In this document: piece by piece, positions 10,199 through 22,922 of the stretch
Position numbering within the stretch: position 1 is the first letter of the stretch
Layout: each line of letters starts with the position of its first letter
Source: Flaccisagitta enflata
Lineage: Eukaryota; Chaetognatha; Sagittoidea; Aphragmophora
Assembly: GCA_965153355.1 (NCBI GenBank)
Contig: OZ231126.1
Location: forward strand, 84,506,001-84,570,000
Direction of reading: 5' to 3'
Length of the DNA: 64,000 nucleotides
Made by a program: the position numbers and the translations under genes
Notes under the pieces: generated by a model
Databases searched by the model: none
What the model was told of the DNA's origin: nothing
Seen by the model: the letters and a program-made list of their open reading frames with translations, nothing else

Positions 10199-10199
10199 T

Positions 10200-10970
10200 A
10201 CGTTCTTTCCTATAATTAGCAAAAAGCAATGGATTTGGTGTTTGTAATCTAATGGCGTGCATTTACTACCCGTATTTTACACCCACCACGCTGAGACTGT
10301 TTGCAAATCAGTCAATTAACTTTTTTGTATGAATTGCTTTTTGCACCGTTCTATCAAATCTCTTTGTTGAAATGTACATGACACACGAAAAAAAAAAAGA
10401 AAATGAAAGAGAAAAAAAATCAAATGATGAAAATAAAGTTTGAGGTGATTTTGCCCTGATTGTGGCAAAGTACGTTGATGTTGAATTTTCCTAATCGACG
10501 GCTGAAATTTGCTAAGTAGGAAAAAAGCGCTCGAGATGTGTACGAACAAAAGTCGTCCTACGGGGAAAAAACAATGTTTTGATTCCGCTCCAGAAACCAA
10601 GCGGGAAAAAAGCGAGATGAGTTGTTACACAACCGCGTCGTCTTCTTATAACCACGGATAGTGAATGTTGTTGACATGTTGAAAGTGATATCGCTTCGAA
10701 GAACATGAAAGGAATGGTGAAAGGATATAACTTATGTTATTCATTTAGTATTCGAGTCTTGCGGGAGTTATAACGGAGGAGATGTCTGTATTTGAATTTA
10801 CAATTATGAATTCAGAATCTATTCATTCGTGGAATTTACGTGAAGATATATCGTATCGTATCTAGGACTAGAGCTGGGATACTTACGTCATAACTGTCGG
10901 AATCGACCGTCACACCCGATGGTGACGGTCATTCGACATCATGGTCAAAAACCGTCACGACATATGGACA
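10200..10970. other. Intergenic DNA
   Basis: Follows the poly-A signal of the upstream gene. Weak open frames on the minus strand show no family resemblance. I see no promoter motif or RNA gene. Confidence 0.4.
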
Positions 10971-10971
10971 G

Positions 10972-10974
<3 letters not shown>

Positions 10975-11026
<52 letters not shown>

Positions 11027-11182
11027 CAGGCACAAGGCTGGACGGTACCCAAATAATTATTACCCATTTAGAAATTCTATTCTGAAGTGCTTATTTATTG
11101 ATGTATTGAATTATTTATTTTTGTACAATTGTACTGCTCTAACAATGATGTGTAAATTTCACATTATGAGCATTAAAATCAA

Positions 11183-11240
<58 letters not shown>
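10975..11240 (+). repeat. Two (CT)n microsatellites flanking a 160-bp AT-rich spacer
   Basis: CT runs at 10975-11022 and 11184-11240. Both are CT on the plus strand, the coding strand of the downstream membrane-protein gene. Confidence 0.85.
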
Positions 11241-11243
<3 letters not shown>

Positions 11244-11715
11244 CTGGATTACCACTGATTCTCATTCATGATTAGAGGAAAAAGATAAGCCAGAGTCTCA
11301 CCTAGTCCTTATGCTTTGGTTATTTTCAAAAATGAGCGTTTTGTTGATATCATTGCACCAAGGGCCATGGATTGGGCTAGATTGCGCATTGGGTGAAAAT
11401 ACTTCATCATTGCAATATGGCTAAAACTATGTAGAATAATTGCAGTAGTATAGAAGCATACATTACCAGTCCAAATAGCTTAAAAAATGGCCATTTAGCT
11501 ATGAAAAAGTGACCTTATCTGGTCACAATCGTAAGAATAATGAAAATTTAATGATAAACCAGTGTATGTACTTGACATACTTTTTCACTATGAACACAAA
11601 AGGGCCGCTGGCCCGCTGCCCCCCCCCCCCAAAGTAATGTCATTAAGCAATTATACTTTTCATTTGTAAACATCCGCTATGGGCCATAAAATGACACAAA
11701 GGTTTTGAATCTGAA

Positions 11716-11802
11716 TTTTAATCGTAGACACGCGACTCTAGATTCTAGAACTCGCTAGGTCAGTCCGTCGGTCCGTCGGTCCGTCGGACGGTCACAAAGT
11801 TT
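11716..11802 (+). mobile_element. HINE-like head fragment
   Basis: Degenerate palindrome (AGACACGCGACTCTAG) followed by a GTCGGTCC tract; no tail found. It ends 50 bp before the next coding exon. Confidence 0.5.
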
Positions 11803-11852
11803 GCTTTTCGACGTTTTCTGCTTCTAAAAAGATTTTGCATTCCGTCACACAG

Positions 11853-11987
11853 GTCACATTTACGAAATTTGCAAACACGTTTATTTCAAGACGGGACATC
11901 GGCTGAAGAAATGTATTTACGAAGAGACGGAACACGACGGACATTTCAAATTCGCTCTGATTGGAGGAGGCATTGGGGTAGCTATCG
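11853..11987 (+). CDS. Exon: juxtamembrane region and start of the membrane helix
   Basis: Acceptor GTCACACAG ends at 11852 and donor GTAAGA begins at 11988. The reading HIYEICKHVY...FKFALIGGGIGVAIG is the one whose phase agrees with the next two exons; the other open frame here is Arg-rich and does not continue. Confidence 0.6.
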
Positions 11988-14391
11988 GTAAGATGATTTG
12001 TTAATTTGTCGATTGAATAATTGATTGATTGTCTGATTGAAGGAAACATCGGCGTGGCCTTAGGTAGGTAAAGTTTTCTACAATCAACGATAGAATCGTT
12101 GTTTCGTTTAATGATTGATTGAATGGAGGAGGCATTGGGTAACATCTGTTCAATATAAACACTAAACAGTCACAAAATATAAGTAATAGATAGTTGACCC
12201 CCCCCCCATGTTACCAACAAGATGAATTTTTGTATTCCATAAGGTCAGAACCAGGGCCCATGAATGAATGGGTTTTTAGTCGCGTGCTACGCTACTCTAC
12301 ACCCCGCTATGTTAGTTGGTTGGTTGGTCGGTGTTTGGTCGATTGGTCGGTCAGTCGGTTGGTCGGTCCCCCTTTTACTTTTTTGGCGTTTTTGAGATTT
12401 TTGAGCCTACTGCTCCTGCCCAAATGCTCTAGTGACCCTCTCCAGCACTGCTCCTGCCCGCCCACACGCAACTGGGGTAGCCGTGTATCCGGCCTTGTTG
12501 GATGCAATTTTGCATTAAAAGTCTGTTATCCTTCGTTCATACTTTGTGACGTTTTATATGGAAAATATGTTAGCCAATAGTGAGAGGACTCAGGATTGAA
12601 AGGTGTCGAAAAAAAAAACAAGGCCGGACACGCGGTCAATAAGTAGTCGGCAGGGGCAGTGATGCGGGTGGGCAGTATGTGGGGGTCGACAAAAAAAAAA
12701 ATTAAAAAAAAATAAATAAAAAAGATTCCCAATGTTTCCTTGAACAGCAAGTGAGATCACAAGTCATTGCATTGAAAACGATCTCAGAATACGCGTTGTA
12801 TGTATTCATTCATTCATTCATTCATTCATTCATTCATTTTTTCATTTATTCATTCATTCATTCATTCATTCATTCATTCATTCATTCATTCATTCATTCA
12901 TTCATTCATTTATTTATTCATTCATTCATTCATTCATTCATTCATTCATTCATTCATTCATTCATTTTTTCATTCATTCATTCATTCATTCATTCATTCA
13001 TTCATTCATTCATTTGTTTATTGATCCATCACTTCATTCATTCGTTCATTCTTAATCTAATCAGCCAGGCGCATAAGTTGGAAAAAAAACTTAGGGGGGG
13101 GTGGGGCTATTTGGGACAGGGGCAATTCGGGACAAAATTAAATAAATGACTACATATGAACTTAACTTTATGGGAGTGAACAGTGGTTATGGGATCAACC
13201 TATGACCCCTGGTATGGGGCAGTCGTGCTGCAGAATTCAGGTTGCTGCTGCAGCCGCAGCAGCAGCAGCACCACTTTGATTCTAGGACTCTCAGGTTTGA
13301 ATTTTTTAATGGCGTCGCAAACTTTGCTGTAACTACTAGAAAATAATTTTTAGTTGAAAGTACTCATTTTTCTGTACTTTGAGGAAAAAAAATATTCAAA
13401 TTGCGTTATTACTTTTTTTTAGTAAGCTTTTTAAAAAATCGGGAAATTTAGGACATAGTTCATTCTTATCATTCACTTGGTTTGGCCTTCTGGGCCATTT
13501 TTTTAAAAAAACCCTTTGAGTCCCGAATTTCCCGCTGTGGGGTAATTCGGGACAAGCCCTTGGTATAAAAAAAAGGGGCCCCTAAGGGGCCCCTAGGATA
13601 ATTTTTGTTACTTGGCTTTTTAGAGGGAACAATTAACTTTGTTTTAGCACCAGTCCCGATTTTTCAATTTAATCCTAAAATTTCTTAAATTAAAAATGTT
13701 GTATTTTTGTCCCAAATAGCCCCACCCCCCCCCTAGCCTTGCTTATTTTGTTCCTTTTTTTCAGCTTTGTTTGTTTTGGGCGCCATTTTCAAGTTTTTAG
13801 GCGTTGCCTGGAAGCGAAGACAAAAGGAAGCTGAAAAGAGGCAACGGGAGTTATTGAGACCGACGCCTAGCAGGCACCGGGAGTTATCAAGACCGATACC
13901 CGGCAGGCATACCGACAACGAGAGACCGACTGTTGGTAGATTGGCGACTTTGCCGAAGGCAGTCACGCAATCTAATCACGACGATTATCTCCGGCAAAGA
14001 TTATCGCCGCAGAATCAATCACCGCATCCGCTACAACAACACCAACATCAACAACAACATCAACAGCGCAAGTCATTAAATCGAGGTCGATCAACTCAAA
14101 TCGAGAATCTTCCTTCCGCTTCTCTCCGTTCTTCTGTTAATAGGCGGAATCCTCATCGGAATCAACGTAATACCGATCGCGGTTACATAATCAACGAGGC
14201 TTATCACGCTCATCACGCGGCTTCGCTGGGCCGCTTGGACGCAGACCGAATTTCGCGCGCCTCTTCGACCAAAACTGTCAATTCTGGTAAGAGTCAAGAA
14301 CCGGGTTTTTTTCTTTTCTTTTTCTTTTTTAATTCTGTTAGGGTCACTCGCACACGTTGACATTTGCGCTTTGGTAAGAGAATCGCGATAA
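11853..14391 (+). CDS. Single-pass membrane protein with a glycine-zipper helix (5' end not found)
   Basis: Exons 11853-11987, 12043-12063 (21 nt), 13765-14286 and probably 14342-14391; all junctions are GT-AG and in phase 1. The first exon gives a short segment with two Cys (EICKHVYFKTGHRLKKCIYE) and the start of the helix. The next two exons complete a hydrophobic stretch of about 36 residues with Gly every fourth position, followed by basic WKRRQKEAEKRQR, a stop-transfer signal implying a cytoplasmic C-terminus. The tail of about 150 residues is Arg/Gln/His-rich with RELLRP/RELSRP repeats. The last exon would end VRESR-stop. A donor GTAAGA at 14374 could extend the gene instead. I do not recognise the family, and signal peptide and ectodomain exons must lie upstream. 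Confidence 0.6.
12043..12063 (+). CDS. 21-nt microexon coding for part of the glycine zipper
   Basis: Bounded by GATTGAAG and GTAGGT. Joined in phase 1 it adds GNIGVAL, extending the GxxxG pattern by two turns. At 21 nt it is symmetric, so skipping it keeps the frame and shortens the helix by seven residues. Confidence 0.5.
   Translation, partial: ETSAWP
12273..12499 (+). mobile_element. HINE-like element, subfamily B
   Basis: TTTTTAGTCGCGTG head, GGTT/GGTC tract, body with two GCTCCTGCCC copies, tail GCCGTGTATCCGGCCTTGTT. It sits in the intron between the microexon and the tail exon. Confidence 0.75.
12617..12695 (-). mobile_element. HINE-like tail fragment
   Basis: AACAAGGCCGGACACGCGG and GGGCAGGGGCAG identify the 3' part of an A/B element in reverse; the head is missing. 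Confidence 0.55.
12807..13065 (+). repeat. (TTCA)n microsatellite
   Basis: About 260 bp of ATTC tetramers with a few TTTA and TTTT variants, in the intron of the membrane-protein gene. Confidence 0.9.
13094..13733. mobile_element. 640-bp MITE-like element with TA target duplication
   Basis: Inverted ends GGGGGGGGTGGGGCTATT and complement, continuing through TGGGAC, bounded by TA at 13092-13093 and 13734-13735. The body repeats AATTCGGGACA. It ends about 30 bp before the acceptor at 13763-13764. Confidence 0.65.
13765..14286 (+). CDS. Exon: end of the membrane helix and cytoplasmic tail
   Basis: Acceptor CTTTTTTTCAG ends at 13764 and donor GTAAGAG begins at 14287. It starts ALFVLGAIFKFLGVAWKRRQ and continues as a basic, Gln/His-rich tail with no globular domain. 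Confidence 0.7.
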
Positions 14392-14638
14392 ATGCCGATA
14401 AACGGACGCGGTCTCAAAAAGTGTGAGTCTAGTCTCGCAGACTGGACCGCAGGCAAGACACTTATGACACAGAGCAAGACCAGCCAGTCAGTTTCCATTC
14501 ACTCGTTTTTAAGGCTTGTTCCGGTCTTGATTCGCTCATATGGCGATTTTGTAAGTGTGACCATACATCATATGCATAGTATCCCATATTCATTTATTAT
14601 TCACTTATGGGAATTGATTTTCTAGTTTAGTAAAAAGG

Positions 14639-14916
14639 AACAAGGCCAAGTAGGCCAATAAGGTGTGCCGTGTGGATCGTCGAACAAATGCGTTACAGAC
14701 CAACCGACCGACCAACCAACCGACTGACCGACAGATGGACACAGCCAGTTATAGAGGAGGGTATGCACACCTATAAACTAGGGATGTGGAAGCGATTGAC
14801 CGCTTCCATTTTGGAGGATGGGATAGCTACTAGTATTTGAACTACAAAATGGAAGCGGAAGCGGAAGCGGTGGAAGCGGCACTAAAATCGACCGCTTCCA
14901 CATCCCTACTAAAAAC
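14639..14916 (-). mobile_element. HINE-like element, subfamily D, split by a hAT-like MITE
   Basis: Tail GGCCTTGTT at the left, GTCG/GTTG tract, then a head palindrome interrupted at CTATAAAC/CTAAAAAC. The mirror copy at 20902-21028 lacks the insertion. Confidence 0.75.
14779..14908. mobile_element. hAT-like MITE, second copy
   Basis: Same TAGGGATGTGGAAGCG ends as 5098-5245, a shorter GGAAGC run, and an 8-bp target duplication CTATAAAC/CTAAAAAC (7 of 8 match). Confidence 0.8.
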
Positions 14917-15047
14917 ACGAGAGAGATAGAGAGAGAGAAAAAACAATGTGACGCAAAAATGATAAATGGCTTGATAAGTTTGAGGTGAATAGATAAGTCC
15001 AAGAATAGATATCAGTAACAGTAAAGTTTTAGGCGAAATATTTGCAT

Positions 15048-15445
<398 letters not shown>

Positions 15446-15659
15446 GTTTATGAGAATCAAACACGTGTTCCTGAGTATTGAGTGTAGGAGAAAAGGGTCG
15501 AAGTTAATTCTTTGTTTGATTTTTTTGGGCGGTAAGTATTACGGCGAGAGAACATATGTCTTGCTTTGATCAGAATTATTCTCACTGCTGTCTTTTCATG
15601 GTAACAATAGTGCATGGTGGAAATAATCTCTATTCAAGAAAAGTCAGCAAAGCGCGCCA

Positions 15660-15758
15660 AAGACAGGGAGAGAGCCTCACAGAGAGATAGGCAGAGATAG
15701 AGACAGAAAGACAGAGATAGACAGATAGAGATAAAGATAGATAGATGAATACACAGAC

Positions 15759-15814
<56 letters not shown>

Positions 15815-15870
15815 GATAGATAGATAGATAGATGGATAGATAGACAGATAGATCGATAGAAAGATAGATT
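15660..15870 (+). repeat. (GATA)n / (GACA)n microsatellite
   Basis: Mixed AGAGA, ACAGA and long GATA runs; low complexity with no coding potential. Confidence 0.85.
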
Positions 15871-15989
15871 TCTCTACCTGTTGCTAATCTTTCTTCATGA
15901 TGGTACAGAGAGACGAATATATCCTTTTTTACCTTTAACCGCTTAACTTACCAGCGGGTTGGTTGCGGAAAAAATAGTGTCGATCATAC

Positions 15990-15995
15990 TCTCTC

Positions 15996-16092
<97 letters not shown>

Positions 16093-16147
16093 GCTCCATG
16101 AGGGCAATGACATGGTGTCGACGTTGTCATTGTTTTCTTCGTGCGAA

Positions 16148-16204
<57 letters not shown>
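15990..16204. repeat. (CT)n followed by (GA)n, an inverted microsatellite pair
   Basis: CT at 15990-16092 and GA at 16152-16204 with a 60-bp unique spacer; as single strands these could pair into a hairpin. Confidence 0.9.
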
Positions 16205-16205
<1 letters not shown>

Positions 16206-16961
16206 GTTTCACTTGCAGTGAATGCTTAGACAGCACAAGCTTTTTTAATCGCGCGTACAAAATTTACAATATTCGAATGTATGGTTAAACTTAAAGATTA
16301 GAATTTTCAGCTCATCGAATTGCTAATATCCTAAACATACCTAACAATGTGTTTGGATTAAATCTAACTGATTCACGAGAGCACTTAGTTTATAGCACAT
16401 TTTCATCGAAATTTTGCTATATATTAAATGATGAACTTTTCTTTGTGTATTGATTGGGTAGTGGGTATTGGGTATTGATGGGGTATTGTACCCCAATACT
16501 TAGGAGTATTGTATTGTATTGTATAGTATTGGAATCGCCCCAATAGTTAGCTAAATTGTATAGTAAATCGTATACAGTTGAGCTTCACTAGAGCGCACCC
16601 GCTAATAAGGCATCCCTTACACCAAGGCATGATTTGAAAAGTCCCAACTTTTCTCTCTTTATTCCTTTGTTGGTAAACCCCTCATATAAGGCACCCGCCT
16701 ATAAGGCATATTTCAATATAGCGCATGAAAAATGGGGTTTTTGGTGAATATTTTACTCGCTTTGAAGGCATCTGAGAAGCAGGACGAGCAGGTGAATTAG
16801 CTATGGGTGGAAGAAAGGCCAAAAGACAGAAGAAATACCAATGAGAGTGATGAAGATGAATACCGATGACGATGAGGAGGTATACCGATGATGAAGAGGA
16901 GCACCGATAATTATAATGAAGAGGAAGTGAAAGAAATAGGGAGAGGAGGGAGATGATGAAG

Positions 16962-17163
16962 AACAAGACCGGATACACGGATACACGGAAGTCGCGTGCG
17001 GGTGGGCAGGGGCCATATTTGAGGTCACCAGACCATTTGGGCAGGAGCAGGGAGGTCAAAGTAATAAAATCATAAAAAAGTAAAGTGTGACCGACCGACC
17101 GACCGACCGACCGACCGACCGACGGACAAAGCGAGTTGTAGAGTCGCGTGCACGCGACTAAAA
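16962..17163 (-). mobile_element. HINE-like element, subfamily B
   Basis: Head TTTTTAGTCGCGTGCACGCG (minus strand), an eight-unit GTCG tract, tail with GCACGCGACT and CCGGTCTTGTT. Present in only one arm of the surrounding palindrome, so it arrived after the arms formed. Confidence 0.8.
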
Positions 17164-18119
17164 AGAGGAGAGAAAAGTTGATTCGCCGATGAATTCATGC
17201 TAATAAAAGATCGATGCCATGTGTGAATGAGATTTTTAGACGCTATGAGTTAAAAGAAATAGGTCTAAGAATGGTATGTGCCATGCTAGTTTCCAAATCA
17301 ATGAAAGTGACAACTCTGTCCATATCTTTATAGCACTGCATTCACTTTTCTAGTCTCACTCGTGGAAAGCCAGGTGGTAAGCTGGTTAATGAATAATGAT
17401 AACAGTAAGACTGTTCAATTTCTTGCAACTTGCAAGCATCCATCTATGCCTATTTAATAGGACAGGGGCTCTGACACAGATTTTGGCAGATCCTTCTTGT
17501 TAACGGCACTTTGGCTCAAAATCAATGTAGTATTAATGTTCTGCCTTCAAAAGTCGCATTGGGTATCAGGAAATTGTGACCGCCACCCCCCACCCCCCCT
17601 CAGAAGGTGGTGACCTCTAAAGATTAAGCAATTCGCCTTCTTTTGCTAATAAATTCTAAATGGATCATTCAAAAAGCCTGGTGATGGTCTCATTTGAAAG
17701 GTATTTACGTGGAGAACATGAAAGATTACTGATATGAAAGAGGGAGCCCAAGGGGGACCCTTAAGGGGCCCCTAAAGTGATTGAAGGGGCCCCCAAAGCA
17801 TCCAATACATGAAAATGTGCAATGATTTGTTAAAAAAACTAGGTAATGGTGTCATTTAAAATGTTTCTACCCATAGAATATGAAAAATTATTGATATGGA
17901 AGAGGGGGCTCCAAAGGGGCCCCTAAAGAACCCCAAAGAGGTTAAAGGGGCCCTTGAAGGATCGATAACCATGAAAATGTAGATTAAACTCTTTGATAAA
18001 TCTGATTGTGGTGTTTTTGGAAGGTATCTACATGGAGAACATGAACTGTTATTGACATGGATGATGGGGTCCCTAGGTGGCCGCTTAGGGCCCCCGAAGG
18101 GATTGGAGAGGACCTTAAA

Positions 18120-18900
18120 GTAAACTTTCCTGGAAGAAATCTCCCGCACGGCATTACACGTTTACCGCCGTTGGGATTCATTAATCTTTTATCATGCATT
18201 TTTATAAGTTAACAAAGTGAGAAAAAAAAATAAAAACACCATCAGACTCATAAGAAACAGCTTATCTTTAAATACGGCAATGTTGCATGGGGATGAAAAA
18301 AATAGGATTAGCTAGAGACAGAGTTTAAAGTGTATTTTAGTTAAAAAGGGCTTTTTCCCTTACATAATTAGCTAATTTCAAATTTGCGCTGTGTTTTTGA
18401 TCTTGATATTTACAAAAATTTGTCGCTAAAAATGAGAATGGAAATATCTGAGGATTCATTGAGCAAAATTTTGTTTTTTTCCGATATGTACAAAACATCA
18501 TCAAAAATAAGCAAAATATTCAAACATTCATTAGGCCACATTCGACTTCCAGAAAATCGCTGGAAATAAATATATATGTTCACATGATATAACTTTACAT
18601 AATACCAAACGCTCAGCCCACTCCTAGCTGTCGCATAGCGTCGCAAGCCTGTCAAATGCAACGCTATCACTCAGATAATGCGACATTGAACAATACGCTG
18701 ATGTTTCAAAGTAAAAAAAAGTTTCCGTCCTGTCACCATCGATAAGAAAAATGGCGGTAAAATTTTCGAGGGTAGGACTTATGATAAGGTATGAGATTTT
18801 CAATCTCGGTTTCGCCAAATAGTCACAGTTTTAACGTCTTCCAACTAATTTTCGACGAGGAATCCAAAAATCGCAGCCTCGAGGGCCTCAGAGAACGTAT
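18120..18900. other. Unique insert in the left arm
   Basis: About 780 bp with no counterpart in the right arm. AT-rich with short open frames only; no recognised gene. Confidence 0.45.
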
Positions 18901-20498
18901 TAAAGATCTTTTAGGAAAGCTTACTTAAAGGATCTAAAGTCTTGAAAATTTAAAATGAATTGTTCAAAAAATCTGGAAGTGGTCTCATTTAGAAGGTACT
19001 TACATAAAAAACATAAAACGTTACTGATATGGAAAATTTGGTTTCCAGGGGGCCCCAAAGGAGCCGCTAAGGATTGAAAGAGGGCCCCAATGAATCCAAA
19101 ATCATGAAAATCTTGAATTGTCTTAGTTTTCTCTAAAAGACAGACCAAAATAAACAAACATAGGTATACAGACAGACACACAAAAAGACAGACAGACAAA
19201 TGTGTCAAGATTTTCCCTTAATCTTGACACATAGGATTTGACATCCATAACTGATTGCCCAGCTAAACTCAACTGAACTCCACGCTCTGCACTCTCACTC
19301 TCTTGGTTTATCCACCCATTTGTTTGTCTGTCTTATTGTCCGTCTTTCTGTCTGTATACCTATCTGTTTGTATATTTTGGTCTGTCTTTTAAAGAAAACT
19401 ATGACAACTCAAGATTTTCATGTTTTTGGATTCATTGGGGCCCTCTTTTACTCCTTAGCGACTCCTTAGGGGCCCCCTGGGACCAAATTTTCCATATCAG
19501 AAACGTTTTATGTTTTTTATGTAAATGCCTTCCAAATGAGACCACTACCAGATTTTTTGATCAATTCATTTTAAATTTTCAAGACTTTAGATCCTTTTGG
19601 GTCCTCTTCAATCCCTTTTGGGGCCCTAAGCGGCCACCTAGGGACCCTATCATCCATGTCAATAACATTTCATGTTCTCCACATAGATACCTTCCATAAA
19701 CACCACAATCAGATTTATCAAAGAGTCCAATCTACATTTTCATGGTTATAGATCCTTTAAGGGACCCTTTTACCCCTTTGGGGTTCTTTAGGGGCCCCTT
19801 TGGAGCCCCCTCTTCCATAACAGTAATTTTCATATTCTATGGGTAAAAACGTTTTAAATGACACCATTACCTAGTTTTTAAAAAAAATCATTGCACATTT
19901 TCATGTATTGGATGCTTTGGGGGCCCCTTCAATCACTTTAGGGGCCCCTTAAGGGCCCCCCTTGGGACCCCTCTTTCATATCAGTAATTTTTCATGTTCT
20001 CCACGTAAATACCTTTCAAATGAGACCATCACCAGGCTTTTTGAATGATCCATCTAGAATTTATTAGCAAAAGAAGGCGAATTGCTTAATCTTTAGAGGT
20101 CACCACCTTCTGAGGGGGGTAGGGGGTGGCGGTCACAATTTCCTGATACCCAATGCGACTTTTGAAGGCAGAACATTGATACTACATTGATTTTGAGCCA
20201 AAGCTCTGTTTAAGGATCAAACCAAAATTTGTCAGAAAATAACTATTTATTCGCTTATTTTTGCAGAAATATACATGCTCGGCTATAAGGCACCCCGCCT
20301 AGAAGGCATGGAATCAACCAGTCCCTTGAGATGCCTTCTAGTGAAGCTTAACTGTAGTTAAAAAAAAGTCAGAATCGCCCAGGCGTAGGTAAATTCTGAT
20401 CGAAGCAAGACATATGTTCTCTTGCCGGAATACTTACCGCCCAAAAAAATCAAACAAAGAATTAACTACGACCCTTACGTGTTTGATTCACATAAACG

Positions 20499-20770
<272 letters not shown>

Positions 20771-20901
20771 CGGATGCAAATATTTTGACTAAAACTTCAC
20801 TGTTACTGATATTTATTCCAGGACTTATTCACCTCAAACTTATCAAGCCGATTATCATTTTCGCGTCACATTGTTTTCTCTCTCTCTCTATCTCTCTTGT
20901 G

Positions 20902-21028
20902 TTTTTAGGTGTGCATACGCACCTCTATAACTGGCTGTGTCGGTCGGTTGGTTGGTCGGTCGGTTGGGCTGTAACGCATTTGTTTGACGATCCACATGGC
21001 ACACCTTATTGGCCTACTTGGCCTTGTT
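20902..21028 (+). mobile_element. HINE-like element, subfamily D, intact
   Basis: TTTTTAGGTGTGCATACGCA head, GTCG/GTTG tract, CACACCTTATTGGCC tail and terminal TTGTT. Mirror copy of 14639-14916 without the MITE. Confidence 0.8.
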
Positions 21029-22194
21029 CCTTTTTACTAAACTAGAAAATCAATTCCCGTAAGTACTTGACCATATGACGCAGATTACGTTTTTTCAAGC
21101 ACTGTCATACTTGGATATCACAACTGGTCAGCTTTTTTTCTTTTGATATATGATGTACTGAGCCTAAAATACAAATTTCATCATCTTAGCTTGTTTAAAC
21201 CCTTCGCCGAAATCCATTTATCTATCACTACTCCAAGGTGGTTGTGGTGAAAGTGTTGAAATTTGTTCACTTTGGGCTCAAAATCGGGCCACTTTGATTT
21301 TGAAATTTGACCCCAAATCCATGAGATTATGAAACTAGAGCTCAAGAACTAACCAGTGGTGCAATCCGCATGTTGCTATTGTTTTTTGTTCAGATTAGAG
21401 AGCTTTTCAAAGATGGAAGGGTATGAGGGTTTTTTTACCAGATGAATTTGGTGGTCAATTTTGACATTTTTTACAATTTTTGATGTATCTCCGCTTTGGA
21501 TAGACAAATTTAGATGAAATTGGTGACCAAATTGAAGAGTTTTTGATGCTCTAATTGAATCTGGTAAAATTTTTGATCAATATGACCCTCAAAATTTTTG
21601 GGAGACTCTAGAAGCAGGTGCTAAAAAGTGAATTTTTTCGCCAGTTTGGCTACTTTGGTCAAAAAATTTGGCCACTTCCGAGATAGAAAAAGAAAAAAAA
21701 TTCATGAGCAAATAAAACTACAGTGCAAGATGTAATCAATGGTGCAATCGCCATGTCGATACGTTAAAGCATATAGATTTGGCAGAGCTTAAAAGATCAG
21801 TGGGTATGACAAAATATCATTTTTTGGTAATTTTGGCCATTTTGGGCTCGAACTTGGGCCACTTCACTTCCTAAATTTGACCCAAAATCCATGAGATTAT
21901 AAAACTAGAGCTCATGAGCTAACCAGTAGTGCAATCCGCAAGTTGCTATCGTTTTTTGTTAAGATTTGAGAGCATTTCAAAGATGGAAGGGTATGAGTGT
22001 TTTTTTACCGCATGAATTTGGTGGTCAATTTTGACGTTTTTTACAATTTTTGATACATCTCCGCATTGGATGGATAAATTTAGATGAAATTGGTGACCAA
22101 ATTGAAGAGTTTTTGATGCTCTAGCTGAATCTGTCAAAATTTTCGATCAATATGACCCTCAAAAATTTTGGGAGACTCTAGAAGCAGGTGCTAA

Positions 22195-22768
22195 CAGGTC
22201 GCCCTAGGGCAAGATGTGGTCAGCGATACCCGTTGCCCTGCTTTGCATGATTGTGAAATGGAGTGAGAGGAAGCAGGGCAGCGGCCCCAAAGGGAACAAA
22301 GTCCTGTAGAATACAGGGGGACTTTTGTTCGTCCGTCCGTCCGTCCATCCGTCCGCCCCCCAGGCCCTCTCAGGTCTGTAATCTGCCCTCTCATTCCTGA
22401 AATCAGTCCTTTCAGGCCCTGAAACCTGTCCTCTCAGGCATTGAATCTGAGCAGGCAGATGTCAGGCCTTGGAGGGCAGATTCAAGGCCTTAGAGGGCAG
22501 ATTCGAGGCCTGAGAGGACAGATTTCAGGGCCTTAGAGGGCAGATTTCAGGCCTGATAGGGCATATTTCTGGCCTGAAGGGGCAGATTCAAGGCCTGAGA
22601 GGACCAATTTCGGGGCCTGGGAGAGCAGATCTCAGGCCTAAGAGTGCAGATTTCAGACCTGAGAGGGCCTGGGGGTCGAACGGAAGGACAAATGGACGAA
22701 CAAACGGACAGACAAACAAAAGTCCCCCTGTGTTCTACAGGACTTCATCCCCTTCGGGGCCGCTGCCC
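22195..22768 (-). mobile_element. Type E composite element with inverted heads
   Basis: Read on the minus strand: GGGCAGCGGCCCCGAAGGGG head, GTCY tract, a run of units like AGGCCTGAGAGGGCAGATTT, an inverted second head, and a tail ending CCCTAGGGCGACCTG. The interrupted host unit at 21.6 kb shows the empty site (GCTAAAAAGTG), fixing both ends. Confidence 0.75.
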
Positions 22769-22922
22769 AAAAAGTGAATTTTTTTCGCCATTTTGGCGAC
22801 TTTGGTCAAAATATTCGGGCACTTCCGAGATAGAAAAAGACAAAAAATCCATGAGCAAATTAAATTACAGTGCAAGATCTAACCAATGGTGCAGTCGCCA
22901 TAACAATATGTTAAAGTATATA

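Larger units (their letters stand above)
16575..20354. mobile_element. 3.8-kb TA-flanked inverted-repeat element with tandem-repeat arms
   Basis: Ends CAGTTGAGCTTCACTAGAG and a diverged complement (CTAGTGAAGCTTAACTG), bounded by TA (16573-16574, 20355-20356). Arms align through the GGCGGTCACAATTTCCTG block, then tandem units of about 155 bp containing GGGGCCCC, meeting near 19.2-19.3 kb. Related ends occur at 59996-60790. TA duplication and CAGT termini fit Tc1/mariner or pogo-type non-autonomous elements. No transposase ORF. Confidence 0.65.
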
